From NCBI GenBank assembly GCA_963726715.1, contig CAVSDF010000013.1, positions 1 through 64,000 on the forward strand: a stretch of DNA of 64,000 nucleotides, written 5' to 3'. Position numbers and translations under genes: made by a program. The DNA comes from CAVSDF01 sp963726715 (lineage in GTDB: Bacteria; Bacteroidota; Rhodothermia; Rhodothermales; BA12). Shown in pieces: positions 10,578-19,570 of the stretch; the stretch's first letter is position 1, and every line of letters starts with the position of its first letter. The notes under the pieces were generated by a model. It had not been told where the DNA came from. It worked only from the letters and a program-made list of their open reading frames with translations, and made no database searches.

Positions 10578-11390
10578 ATGCCCCACCTCCCCCGGCTGCG
10601 CGCGCTCCGCCTCGTCGCCGCCGCCCTCATCCTCGCCGTCACTGCCGCCGTGACCGCGCCCACCGCCACCGCGCAGGCGGCCTTCGACCACAGCGCCTTC
10701 AATGCCGTCGTCGCCCGCTACGTCAACGCACAAGGCCTCGTCGACTATGCCGGGTTGAAGCGCGACTGCGCCCTCGACCCGTACCTCGCCACCCTCAACG
10801 CGGCGCGGCCCGCCCAGATGTCGGAGAGCGACCAGATCGCCTTCTGGATCAACGCCTACAACGCGGGCGCGATGAAGGTCGTCGTCGACCACTACCCGGT
10901 GCGTTCGATCCTGCGGATCACGCCGAGCGGGGCTTCCGATCATCGTCCCCGGCACCGACCAGTCGCCCTTCAGGATCCGCTTCCTCGACGTGGCCGGTGA
11001 GACGCGGACGCTCGACGAGATCGAGCACGCCATCCTGCGCGAGGAGTACAAGCGAGCCGCGCATCCACTCGGCGCTCGTCTGCGCGGCGATGTCGTGCCC
11101 GCCGCTGCGCCGCGAGGCCTACTCCGGCGCCCGTCTCGACGCCCAGCTCGACGACCAGATGCGGACGTGGCTCCACGACACGACCAAGAACCGCGTCGGC
11201 GCGGGCGAGACGGCACGCTCTCGCAGATCCTCAACTGGTTCAAGACGACTTCGGCGGCAGCGACGAGTCCGTCCAGCGCTACATCGCCCGCTACTTCACC
11301 GGCGCCGTCGCCGCGCGCCTCTCGCGCGCCGGGTACCGCATCGACCACCTGAGCTACGACTGGGACCTCAACGACGCCGGTCGCCGCTGA
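10578..11390 (+). CDS. DUF547-domain exported protein (frameshifted)
   Basis: The start at 10578 gives a signal peptide (LVAAALILAVTAAVTAPTA, cleavage after TAQA). Then come DUF547 landmarks: AFWINAYNAGAMKVVVDHYP, the Cys motif ALVCAAMSCPPLRREAYS, and a C-terminal block IARYFTGAVAARLSRAGYR ending in DWDLNDAGRR at 11390. The function of the family is unknown; many members are periplasmic. The frame breaks near 10930, 11060, 11215 and 11255 while family text continues in other frames, so the gene is probably intact in the organism. It lies between the E1 fusion and bcp, all on the same strand. Confidence 0.75.
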
Positions 11391-11415
11391 GCGCCGTCTC
11401 CAACATCCAGACCCG

Positions 11416-11884
11416 ATGATCCAGCCCGGCGACACCGCGCCCGACTTCACCGCCGCGACGCAGTCCGGCGAGCCGCTCACGCTCTCCAGCTACCGCGGGC
11501 GGCGCGTGGCGCTCTACTTCTACCCGAAGGACGACACGCCCGGCTGCACCAAGCAGGCGTGCAGCCTGCGCGACGGGGAGGCGGCGCTCGACGGCGGCGG
11601 GCATCGCCGTCGTCGGCGTCTCGGGCGATGACGCGGACTCGCACGCGCGCTTCGCGGGCACGTACGATCTCGCCTTCCCGCTCGTCGCCGACACCGACCG
11701 CGCCATCGCCAACGCCTATGGCGTCTGGGGCGAGAAGATGCTCTACGGGCGCACGGTCGTCGGCCTCTCGCGCACGACGTTCCTGATCGGCCCCGACGGC
11801 GGCGTCGTCGATGTCGTCAAGCGTCCCAACACGTCCGACCACGCCGCCGAGGTGCTCCGCCGCTTCGAGAAGGCGCCAGCCTGA
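11416..11884 (+). CDS. bcp: Bcp-type peroxiredoxin (thioredoxin-dependent thiol peroxidase)
   Basis: It reduces hydrogen and organic peroxides in the cytoplasm with thioredoxin as electron donor. The start MIQPGDTAPDF is typical. The active site reads YFYPKDDTPGCTKQAC, giving a peroxidatic Cys44 and a likely resolving Cys49, the spacing of E. coli Bcp. A frame change near 11595 (one extra G in a GGCGGCGGGC tract) separates this from the second half (GIAVVGVSGDDADSHARFA, NAYGVWGEKMLYGR, RTTFLIGPDGGV), which ends at 11884. Length after correction is about 155 residues, normal for the family. It is 25 bases downstream of the DUF547 gene. Confidence 0.85.
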
Positions 11885-11941
11885 TGGGTCGCGCCAGCCG
11901 CGTCCCCCTCATCCACTCACGCGCCCACCAACTCCTCCCCG

Positions 11942-12484
11942 TCAGCGGATGCGCCACCGCTCGCCGGTCTCCGGGTCGGTGAGAGCGACGATGCGGCCGG
12001 GGGCGGCGTCGGCATCGTCGGTGCCGATGGGGAGGTGGAGTTCGTCGTAGACCTCGGCCTCGCAGTCGTCGCCGTTGGCGTCGTGGCGAAGCGTGTAGAC
12101 GAGCGAGTCGCCGCGCACCTCGCGGTCGAGGTCGATGTCGTGGTCGCGGCAACCACCGGCGTAGAGGACGCGCACGACGAGCGTGTCGGCCTCGCCCGGT
12201 GCCCCGGCAAGGAGCGTCGGCGGCAGGTCGGGAAGGCCCTCGACTTCGGCGGTGACGACGCGGAGGGCGGCGGGTTCGCCGCGCGCGGCGCGGTCGGCGG
12301 CGGCATCCGCCCGGCGCATCCACGCGCGGACGCTGAGGGCGGCGAGGACGACGAGCGCAACCACGAGGCCGCCGACGAGGAGGGCCACGGCGCTCGGACG
12401 GCGGTTCGGGCGCGGCATCGGGGCGCGGGGCGCGGGTGGCGGAGCGCCCGGAATCGGGGCGCGAGAGGGCGGAGGGGTCGTCAT
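11942..12484 (-). CDS. Hypothetical single-pass membrane protein
   Basis: 180 residues with a proline-rich N-terminus, one transmembrane helix at about 33-52 (ALLVGGLVVALVVLAALSV), and an extracytoplasmic acidic domain with two cysteines (GGCRDHD, DDCEAEVYDELHLPIG). The end reads ALTDPETGERWRIR. I do not recognise a family. Its ATG shares one base with the stop of the DUF2279 gene upstream (TGATG on the minus strand), so the two are translationally coupled and may act together at the envelope. Confidence 0.6.
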   Translation of the reverse strand: MTTPPPSRAPIPGAPPPAPRAPMPRPNRRPSAVALLVGGLVVALVVLAALSVRAWMRRADAAADRAARGEPAALRVVTAEVEGLPDLPPTLLAGAPGEADTLVVRVLYAGGCRDHDIDLDREVRGDSLVYTLRHDANGDDCEAEVYDELHLPIGTDDADAAPGRIVALTDPETGERWRIR

Positions 12485-13662
12485 CAATAGTACAGGGGAT
12501 GCAGCCGCGTGCCTGCCGGGCCGAATTGCAGCGCGGGCATCGGGACGCGGAGGAAGGAGAGAAACCACACCGCCGGGCGCAGCACGCGCGGCACGCGCCC
12601 GGTGCGCAGCAGGTCGACGTCGAGGCTGAGGTAGTACTCGCGGCGGTGGACGGGGCCGTTCGGGGCGCCGTTCACACCGATGCCGCTCACCGGGTGCGCG
12701 AGGCCGTCGGCGCCGTAGCCGAGCGAGGCGCCGAGCCACGCCGGCCACCACCGCGGCGCGCCGAGGTCCGACGGGAAGGCGACGAGCCAGTACGAGGTGC
12801 CGTCGTAGTCCTTGAGCGAGTTGCCGATGCCGGATATCGTCTCGTCGTAGTAGGGCGACGGGTGGTAGGAGACGCGCGAGTCGAACCACGCCGTCTTCTC
12901 CGGATGCGCGACCCGCACGCCGCCGATGATGCCGCCGACGACGTTGGCGAGGAGGTCGGTGCGCGAGGCGCCGTAGGTCGCGTCGTACCCGTCGAAGAAC
13001 TCGATCTGCGACTGCGAGGCGATGGCCGCGATTCCCCCGAACCATCCGGCGGCGCGGTCGGACATCCCCGTCCACCGCCCGACGCGGCCCGCGCCGCGCG
13101 CGAAGTGCCACGTGGTGAAGGCGTGGCCGGCCTTGTCCATCTGCGCGTACGTGTGCCAGTCGTCGAGCCAGCCGTCGTCGGGGATGCCGGTCTCGGCGGG
13201 CGCGTCGCTGTACCAGTGCCACGGCACGCGCGAGGTGTACCAGAGGTCGGAGAGCGCCAGCATCAGCCCCGCATCGAGGGCGGCGAGGGTGCCGACGGCG
13301 GCGCCGAAGCGCACCGGCTCGAAGCCGTCCGTCGGCCGCTCGAACAGCCCCGTGCGCCCGCTCCGCCGCAGCGAATCGCCCGCGCTCATCCCTCCCCCGA
13401 GTCCCACGAACCCCAGCGACGCAACGCCCGGCGCCCGCAGCACCACGCTCGGCGGCGCGGCACGCGTCGAATCCATCGCCAGCGAATCCAGCGGCGGTGC
13501 AGCCGCCGAATCCAGCGCCACGATGGCGTGCAGGGCGACGAAAACGAGCGAGTCGTCGGCGGCGGCGGGCTGTGAGGCCTGCTGCGCGGCGACGGGCGCG
13601 GCAGCCACGGCCGCGAGAACGGCCAGCAGGAGGGCCACGCGGGGCCAGGGGGAACGACTCAT
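12484..13662 (-). CDS. DUF2279 (YfiM-like) exported protein
   Basis: The start at 13662 is chosen because it begins a clear signal peptide (RVALLLAVLAAVAAAPVAAQ); the open frame extends further upstream without coding character. The core has the DUF2279 motif QMDKAGHAFTTWHFARG, followed by hydrophobic segments with FFDGYDATYGASRTDLLANV, a region common to YfiM and related envelope proteins. The tail (REYYLSLDVDLL...PLYY) looks like strands of an outer-membrane protein. The role is unknown; a periplasmic or outer-membrane location is inferred. It overlaps the next gene by one base. Confidence 0.72.
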   Translation of the reverse strand: MSRSPWPRVALLLAVLAAVAAAPVAAQQASQPAAADDSLVFVALHAIVALDSAAAPPLDSLAMDSTRAAPPSVVLRAPGVASLGFVGLGGGMSAGDSLRRSGRTGLFERPTDGFEPVRFGAAVGTLAALDAGLMLALSDLWYTSRVPWHWYSDAPAETGIPDDGWLDDWHTYAQMDKAGHAFTTWHFARGAGRVGRWTGMSDRAAGWFGGIAAIASQSQIEFFDGYDATYGASRTDLLANVVGGIIGGVRVAHPEKTAWFDSRVSYHPSPYYDETISGIGNSLKDYDGTSYWLVAFPSDLGAPRWWPAWLGASLGYGADGLAHPVSGIGVNGAPNGPVHRREYYLSLDVDLLRTGRVPRVLRPAVWFLSFLRVPMPALQFGPAGTRLHPLYY

Positions 13663-13822
13663 CAGACGGGAGATCGGCACGCCGAAAGGCGGCACGGCAG
13701 AGGACGCGCGCAGAGCGGAGACGAACGTCCGCCCCGCGGGCCTCAGTACGCCCCGTCTGGCGCGAGTGCCCGGCGGGAAGCGCACACGACCGCGTGCTGC
13801 TTCGGGGAGGCGCAAGGCTCCC

Positions 13823-13851
13823 AACCTGTCAGGTCGGAGGACCTGAGCAGG
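13823..13851. repeat. ACCTGTCAGGT-family imperfect hairpin
   Basis: AACCTGTCAGGTC then GGA then GACCTGAGCAGG forms an imperfect inverted repeat in the 235-base gap between the phosphohexomutase stop and the DUF2279 start. It belongs to the same family as 17299-17330, 21636-21665 and 45143-45173. Confidence 0.6.
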
Positions 13852-13897
13852 CTGAGCGGCAGATCCACCCTCACAAACCCACCACTCCCACACCCGA

Positions 13898-15349
13898 TCA
13901 GTGCGCGTCGGCGGTGAGACCGAGTTGAGCGGCGGCATCGTCGAGCATGGCCTGCGAGGTGGCGGCGCTGTCGGATTCGGCGTAGACGCGCAGCACCGGC
14001 TCGGTGCCGCTCGGGCGCACGAGGAGCCACGCGCCGCTCTCGGTGATGTACTTGAAGCCGTCGAGCGTCTGGACGTCCGCGACGCGCTGCCCGGCGATCT
14101 CGGTCAGACCGCCGCCGTTGAGGCGCGCAAGCACCGACTGAACGCGCTCGTGCGTCGTGTGGACGTCGATGCGGGCGGCGACGTGCGGGCCGAATTCGTC
14201 CACGAGTTCGGCGACGAGTTCGGCGAGGCGCTTGCCGCGCTTCACCATCATCTCGGCGGCGAGCAGGCCGATGTACAGGCCGTCGCGCTCGGGGATGTGG
14301 CCCTTCACCGCCATCCCGCCCGACTCCTCGCCGCCGACGAGCACGTCGCCGTCGATGATCTTCTCGGCGATGTACTTGAAGCCGATCTTCGTCGTCTCGA
14401 CGGGCAGGCCGTAGGCGGCGCCCATCTTGTCGAGCATCGACGTCGTCGAGAACGTCTTGACGATGCTGCCGGAGAGGCCGCGCTCCTGGTGGAGGTACTT
14501 GACGAGCAGGCAGAAGAGGCGGTGCGAGTCGACGAAGGCGCCGGTGTCGTCGTAGAGGCCGATGCGGTCGGCGTCGCCGTCGTTGGCGAGGCCGATGGCG
14601 CAGGCGTTCTCGACGACCGCGCGGGCGAGCGGCGCGAGGTTCTTTTCGATCGGCTCGGGCGCCTGGTCCATCATCCCCGGATTGAGGTCCTGCCGGATGC
14701 CGATGACGACGTCGTCGCCGAGGAGTTCGGCGATGAGGGTGCGCCCGGCCCCGTACATCGCGTCGTGGGCGACGCGGATGCCGCTCGCGCGGATGGAGGC
14801 GAGGTCGAGGCGCTCGCGGACGGCGGCGAGGTAGTCGGCCGTGACCGGGCGTCCTTCGATGAGGCCGTCGGCGCGGAGGTCGTGCTCGCTGCGGAGCGTC
14901 GCGGAATCGCCACGTCCCATCCGCTCTTCGACTGCCGAAATCATGTCGGGCGTCGCCGGTCCGCCGAAGTAGGCCTTGATCTTGAAGCCGTTGTACGAGG
15001 GCGCGTTGTGGCTCGCCGTGATGACGATGGCAGCGCTGACGCCGTAGGCCTCGGCGGCCCACGAGAGCGCGGGCGTCGGCGCGACGGTGTCGGCGAGGAG
15101 CACGCGGACGCCCTCGCTCGCGAAGACGCGGGCGGCGTGGCGCGTGAAGGCCTCTCCCTCGAAGCGCGTGTCGTGTCCGATCACGATCGACGGCGCGTCA
15201 GCCGCCGCGTCACCGGTTGCGGGCCTTCCGCCGTTGGTCTCGCGGAGCCAGAGCGCGGTGGCACGGGCGACGGTTTCGAGGGAGTCGTAGGTGAAGTCGC
15301 GCGCGATGACGGCGCGCCAGCCGTCGGTGCCGAAGCGGGGGTGCTCCAT
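13898..15349 (-). CDS. Phosphoglucomutase/phosphomannomutase (alpha-D-phosphohexomutase)
   Basis: It interconverts hexose 1- and 6-phosphates in the cytoplasm, feeding glycogen and envelope sugar synthesis. 483 residues starting MEHPRFGTDGWR. Family landmarks occur in order: the phosphoserine loop ITASHNAPSYNG, the Mg-binding loop NDGDADRIG, the sugar-binding loop GGEESGG, and the phosphate-binding loop LLVRPSGTEPVLRVY. The TTKIGFKYIAEKI stretch is typical of the bacterial GlmM/PGM-like group that prefers glucose or mannose phosphates. The specificity (pgm versus manB) cannot be decided from sequence. The branching enzyme glgB lies 2 kb away, which hints at the glycogen role. Confidence 0.9.
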   Translation of the reverse strand: MEHPRFGTDGWRAVIARDFTYDSLETVARATALWLRETNGGRPATGDAAADAPSIVIGHDTRFEGEAFTRHAARVFASEGVRVLLADTVAPTPALSWAAEAYGVSAAIVITASHNAPSYNGFKIKAYFGGPATPDMISAVEERMGRGDSATLRSEHDLRADGLIEGRPVTADYLAAVRERLDLASIRASGIRVAHDAMYGAGRTLIAELLGDDVVIGIRQDLNPGMMDQAPEPIEKNLAPLARAVVENACAIGLANDGDADRIGLYDDTGAFVDSHRLFCLLVKYLHQERGLSGSIVKTFSTTSMLDKMGAAYGLPVETTKIGFKYIAEKIIDGDVLVGGEESGGMAVKGHIPERDGLYIGLLAAEMMVKRGKRLAELVAELVDEFGPHVAARIDVHTTHERVQSVLARLNGGGLTEIAGQRVADVQTLDGFKYITESGAWLLVRPSGTEPVLRVYAESDSAATSQAMLDDAAAQLGLTADAH

Positions 15350-15418
15350 CGGTCGGAAAGGGGGATTCGGGCCGCGGATCGGCGGCGGTGCGGGAATGAG
15401 CCGACGGTACGCACGCTG

Positions 15419-15706
15419 TCACGCCGGGGTGCCCACCACGGGACGGAGAACCGTCGACGCGGCGCCGAGAGCCGCCACGACCCCGAGAGCGACGAGGTTG
15501 ACGGCCACGTAGCCCGCCATGCCATACTCCGGACGCACGTCTGCGTGGAGGCCGATTCCCCACGACGTGCTATGGGCGCCTTTCGGCCCCAACCAGGCGT
15601 GCACGTACGGCCCGAGCGTCCATCGCCACACCCACGCATCTGCGGTGATCTGCACGACCTGCGCGCCCCAGAGAGCCAAATCTGATCCCCGCGCCTTGAC
15701 TTGCAA
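15419..15706 (-). CDS. Small hypothetical membrane protein (doubtful)
   Basis: A 95-codon frame with a TTG start, tryptophan-rich N-terminal half (ADAWVWRWTLGPYVHAWLG) and one hydrophobic helix near residues 66-85 (YVAVNLVALGVVAALGAAS). I do not recognise it. It fills the gap between the phosphohexomutase and the M28 peptidase on the same strand. The text looks more protein-like than the opposite strand, but the start codon and reality of the gene are uncertain. Confidence 0.35.
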   Translation of the reverse strand: MQVKARGSDLALWGAQVVQITADAWVWRWTLGPYVHAWLGPKGAHSTSWGIGLHADVRPEYGMAGYVAVNLVALGVVAALGAASTVLRPVVGTPA

Positions 15707-15726
15707 GACAGTTGCTACGGGGCACC

Positions 15727-15746
15727 TCCCCCGCGGTCGCGGGGGA
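15727..15746. terminator. GC hairpin after the M28 peptidase gene
   Basis: CCCCCGCG and CGCGGGGG pair perfectly around a two-base loop, 45 bases past the stop of the minus-strand peptidase gene. No T-tract follows. It is a probable transcript-end stem, or part of a dispersed CACCTCCCCC-type repeat. Confidence 0.45.
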
Positions 15747-15791
15747 AGACCGCCGCGGAGCGGGCAGCGCGCAGCGGCAGGTGGGGGGACA

Positions 15792-17183
15792 TCACCGCCC
15801 GACCTCCGTCGGAAACACGACCGGGCTTTCGTGGCCGCCCGTCGAGATCGCAGCGACGCCGAAGTAGTAGTCGTCGATGACCACGTTCTCCAGCACCGTC
15901 CGCGTCACATTGCCGACGAAGCGGCGGTGCGTCCACTGCGGCTCGGTCGTGTCGCGCCAGTAGACGACGTAGCCGGCGAGGTCGGAGGCGGCGACCGGCG
16001 ACCACTCCAGCGTCGTCGACGGCGAGACCGCGCCGCCGATCCGAACCGTGTCGGGCGGGGCGGGTGCCCACGCGAGGCTGGCGAGCGTGACGGCGTTGAC
16101 GGCGGTCAGGCGCGAGGCGTAGAGCGGGTCGACGAACTCGGCGGTGTCGCCGAAGCGGCGGATGCTGCCGTCGGGGCGCGTCTCGGTGCGCAGGTCCTGG
16201 TGCTGGCGGTCGTAGTGCTCGTGGGCCTCCATGATGCGCACGCCCGCGAAGCCCTGGTCGTTGAACGGGCGGTGGTGGCCGCCGCGCCCGAAGCGGTCGA
16301 GGCGGTAGACCATCCGCGCGTCGAGCGTCGGGAGGTACGTGTGGGTGAGGCGGGCGATGTAGCGGGCGAGCTGGCGGCTCGGGCCGTCGACCTCGCCGCC
16401 GTAGAAGCGCCGCGAGGCGCGCTGGCGCTCGGTCTCCGTCGGCGGCGTGCCCTCGGAGAAGATGCGGAAGCCGGTCGTCGTGCAGTCGCCGGTGATGCCG
16501 CACGTGTTGCCGATCATGTCGTTGTTGAGCACGCCGACGATGCGCGTGCCCGCCTCGGCGTACGCGGTGGCGAGGTGCTGCCCGCCGAGCAGGCCGACCT
16601 CTTCGGCCGAGAGCGCCGCGTAGACGATGGAGCCGGGGAAGCGGTACGTCGTGAGCACGCGCGCGGCGTCGAGCAGGCCCGCGATGCCGCTCGCGTTGTC
16701 GTTGGCGCCGGGCGCGTCGCGCTCGCCGTCGGTGCCGGACGTGTTGCGGCTGTCGATGTCGGCGGACATGAGCGCCACCTGATCGGGCCGCTCGGTGCCG
16801 CGCTGCGTGGCGACGATGTTGACGACCCACACGTCGCGCGGGATGCGCTGGCCCGAACCGCCGGGCACGAGCGTGCGCTGCTCGCGGACGTCGAGGCAGC
16901 CGCCGCAGGCCGCCGAGATGCGCTCGAACTCGCCCCGGATCCACCGCCGCGCCGCCCCGATGCCGCGCGTGGCCGAGACGGTGTCGGAGAACGTCGCGCG
17001 CGTGCCGAAGGCGGCGAGGCGGTCGACGTCGGCGCGAATGTTCGCGGGCGAGGTGCCCGACGCGATGGCGTAGAGCCGCGCGTCGGTGGCGGGCGGCGCG
17101 GGCGGGGAGGCAGACGGCTGCGCGCGGAGCGCGGGCGCGGCGATCAGGGCGAGGGCGGCGAGCGCGGCGGCGAGACGAGGCAT
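15792..17183 (-). CDS. Secreted M28-family zinc peptidase with C-terminal FnIII-like domain
   Basis: The start at 17183 gives a signal peptide (LAAALAALALIAAPALRAQ). The mature part is a di-zinc aminopeptidase-like domain: LMSADIDSRN, GANDNASGIAGLLDAAR, YAALSAEEVGLLGG with the general-base Glu, VLNNDMIGN, and a late His (EAHEHYDRQHQD). In place of the classical HxD first ligand it reads ADID, so one zinc ligand may be altered. Residues about 375-460 resemble a fibronectin type III module (TTLEWSPVAASDLAGYVVYWRD). It likely trims peptides outside the cytoplasm. It is divergent from glgB, with an ACCTGTCAGGT repeat between. Confidence 0.85.
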   Translation of the reverse strand: MPRLAAALAALALIAAPALRAQPSASPPAPPATDARLYAIASGTSPANIRADVDRLAAFGTRATFSDTVSATRGIGAARRWIRGEFERISAACGGCLDVREQRTLVPGGSGQRIPRDVWVVNIVATQRGTERPDQVALMSADIDSRNTSGTDGERDAPGANDNASGIAGLLDAARVLTTYRFPGSIVYAALSAEEVGLLGGQHLATAYAEAGTRIVGVLNNDMIGNTCGITGDCTTTGFRIFSEGTPPTETERQRASRRFYGGEVDGPSRQLARYIARLTHTYLPTLDARMVYRLDRFGRGGHHRPFNDQGFAGVRIMEAHEHYDRQHQDLRTETRPDGSIRRFGDTAEFVDPLYASRLTAVNAVTLASLAWAPAPPDTVRIGGAVSPSTTLEWSPVAASDLAGYVVYWRDTTEPQWTHRRFVGNVTRTVLENVVIDDYYFGVAAISTGGHESPVVFPTEVGR

Positions 17184-17298
17184 CGAAGTGGGGACGGATG
17201 ACGGACCTGAATGTAGCGGCGCGGCGCCCTGACTCGGACGACGGACGACTGACCACGGACGACCTTCAGCGGCGACGCGGCGCGCCCCCATCGGCCCC

Positions 17299-17330
17299 AA
17301 AACCTGTCAGGTCGGGGGACATGAACAGGG
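17299..17330. repeat. ACCTGTCAGGT-family imperfect hairpin
   Basis: AAACCTGTCAGGTC, a short G-run, then GGACATGAACAGGGT. It is a decayed copy of the repeat at 21636-21665 and lies between two divergent genes (M28 peptidase and glgB), so here it cannot be a terminator for either. Confidence 0.55.
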
Positions 17331-17450
17331 TGCGCGTTTCCCACAGCGCCGCACCCCGCCCCGACAGGTTGCGCAATCGTCGTCGGTCGTCCGTCGTCCG
17401 CCGTCCACCCCCCGCCCTACCTTATCCCGACTGCCCGCTCTCCCCGCCCG

Positions 17451-19376
17451 ATGGCCTCGCTCCGCGTCACCTCCGCCGACACGTTCCTCTTCAACGAGGG
17501 CACGCTCTTCGAAGCCTACAAGACCTTCGGCGCCCATCCGGAAGTCCACGACGACGGGACGACGGGCGTCCGATTCGTCGTCTGGGCCCCGCACGCCGAC
17601 TACGTCTCGGTCGTCGGCGACATGAACGGATGGGACCGCGGCGCCCACCCGCTCTACCGCCACGAGGGCGGCGTCTGGGAGCGGTTCGTCCCCGGTGCCC
17701 ACGCCGGGCAGGCGTACAAGTACCACATCGGCGCCCCCGGCTTCACCGCCGACAAGACCGACCCCTTCGCCCGCGCCCTCGAACCGCCCGCCGACGGCGG
17801 CGACCCGGTCGCCGGGCTCTCGTCGATCGTGCAGGCGCCGGGCACGTTCGCGTGGACCGACGAGGCGTGGATGAACGCCCGCAAGGGGCCGGGCGGGCTG
17901 TCCGAGCCGATGGCCGTCTACGAGGTCCACGCCGGGTCGTGGAAGCGGCACTACGACGGGCGCCGCTACTCGTACCGCGAGATGGCCGCGCCGCTCATCG
18001 AGCACTGCCACGCCTTCGGCTTCACGCACGTCGAGTTCATGCCCGTCGCCGAGCACCCGTACTACGGCTCGTGGGGCTACCAGATCGTCGGCTTCTACGC
18101 CGCGACCCACCTCTACGGCAGCCCCGACGACCTCCGCGGCCTCGTCGACGCCCTCCACAACGCGGGCATCGGCGTCATCTTCGACTGGGTGCCCGCGCAC
18201 TTCGCCGTCGATCCGCAGGGGCTGGGACTCTTCGACGGGCGCCCGCTCTTCGAACCCGACGACGAGCGGATGCGCACCCACCCCGACTGGGGCACGTTCG
18301 TCTTCGACTACGAGCGCGGCGGCGTGCGGTCGTTCCTCGTCTCGAATGCCCTCTACTGGCTCGACGAGTTCCACGCCGACGGCCTGCGCGTCGACGCCGT
18401 CGCCTCGATGCTCTACCGCGACTACTCGCGCGGCGACACCTGGACGCCGAACCGCTACGGCGGGCGCGAAAACCTGGAGGCGATCTCGCTGCTTCAGGCC
18501 GTCAACACCGAGGTCTACCGCCGCTACCCGACCGCCATGACCATCGCCGAGGAGTCGACGGCGTGGCCCGGCGTGACGCGTCCGGCGGAGTGGGGCGGGC
18601 TCGGCTTCCTCTACAAGTGGAACATGGGCTGGATGCACGACACGCTCTCGGCGCTCGCCGAGGACCCGGTGAACCGGCGCTATCACTACGGCGCCTTCAC
18701 GTTTCCGCTCGCCTACGCCTTCGACGAGAACTGGGTGCTGCCGCTCTCGCACGACGAGGTCGTCCACCTCAAAGGCTCGCTCTTCGAGAAAATGCCGGGC
18801 GACGACTGGCAGAAGGCGGCCAACGTGCGGCTGCTCGTCGGTCACATGGTCGGGCATCCGGGCAAGAAGCTGCTCTTCATGGGCGGCGAGTTCGGGCAGC
18901 GCCGCGAGTGGAACCACGACACCGAGATCGACTGGCCCCTCCTCGGCACCGACCTCCACGCGGGCATCGCGCGCTTCGCCGCCGACGCCTTCGCGCTCTA
19001 CCGCGCCCACCCCGCCCTCCACGACGACACCGCCGACGGCTTCCACTGGCTCTACAACGACGACCCCGGCGGCGGCACCCTCGCCTACGTCCGCACCGGC
19101 CGCGACGCCGACGGGCAGGCCCGCGCGCTTGTCGTCGCGCTCAACCTGACGCCCGTCGTGCGCGAGAACGTGCGCCTCGGCGCCCTCCCGGAGCGCCACT
19201 ACCGGCAGGTGCTCTCCTCCGACGACTGGCGCTACGGCGGCTCGGGCGTCGGCACGTGGGGCGACATCGCCGCCCACCCGGTGCCCGCCCACGGCTACCC
19301 CGGCTCGATCGTCGTCACCCTCCCGCCGCTCGGCGTGGCGGTGTTCGAGATCGTGCCGGAGGATGTGTGGGGATGA
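17451..19376 (+). CDS. glgB: 1,4-alpha-glucan (glycogen) branching enzyme
   Basis: It makes alpha-1,6 branches in glycogen by cutting and re-attaching alpha-1,4 chains. 641 residues. The N-terminal CBM48 module reads VRFVVWAPHADYVSVVGDMN. The GH13 barrel contains VEFMPVAEHPYYGSWGYQ, the nucleophile region HADGLRVDAVASMLYRDY, the acid/base region AMTIAEEST, and LPLSHDEVVH. The C-terminal beta domain ends near VAVFEIVPED. The length suits GlgB without the extra N1 domain. The start at 17451 is an ATG directly before the conserved N-terminus. No other glycogen genes are adjacent; the phosphohexomutase at 13898 could supply glucose-1-phosphate. Confidence 0.95.
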   Translation: MASLRVTSADTFLFNEGTLFEAYKTFGAHPEVHDDGTTGVRFVVWAPHADYVSVVGDMNGWDRGAHPLYRHEGGVWERFVPGAHAGQAYKYHIGAPGFTADKTDPFARALEPPADGGDPVAGLSSIVQAPGTFAWTDEAWMNARKGPGGLSEPMAVYEVHAGSWKRHYDGRRYSYREMAAPLIEHCHAFGFTHVEFMPVAEHPYYGSWGYQIVGFYAATHLYGSPDDLRGLVDALHNAGIGVIFDWVPAHFAVDPQGLGLFDGRPLFEPDDERMRTHPDWGTFVFDYERGGVRSFLVSNALYWLDEFHADGLRVDAVASMLYRDYSRGDTWTPNRYGGRENLEAISLLQAVNTEVYRRYPTAMTIAEESTAWPGVTRPAEWGGLGFLYKWNMGWMHDTLSALAEDPVNRRYHYGAFTFPLAYAFDENWVLPLSHDEVVHLKGSLFEKMPGDDWQKAANVRLLVGHMVGHPGKKLLFMGGEFGQRREWNHDTEIDWPLLGTDLHAGIARFAADAFALYRAHPALHDDTADGFHWLYNDDPGGGTLAYVRTGRDADGQARALVVALNLTPVVRENVRLGALPERHYRQVLSSDDWRYGGSGVGTWGDIAAHPVPAHGYPGSIVVTLPPLGVAVFEIVPEDVWG

Positions 19377-19570
19377 CGGATTGGTCACCACCGATCCCGT
19401 AGCGAGGCCGAATGCGGCATCTCCTCCGCCCCCCGCCCGACCCCACGCCCCACCCGGCCCCGCCCTTCGACAGGCCCAAGGACCATCTGCACGCGATGCC
19501 CGGCGGCAGGGGCGCGGTGCGGGACGTGCGAGCACATCCCCTACATTGGCGCGGACGCTCCCTCCCGCCG

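Noticed and set aside
8306..10702. 798-codon minus-strand frame
   Set aside because: Antisense to the E1 fusion; no recognisable domain.
15519..17201. 560-codon open frame on the plus strand
   Set aside because: It is antisense to the M28 peptidase, is Arg/Glu/Val-rich with no domain, and arises from high GC on the opposite strand.
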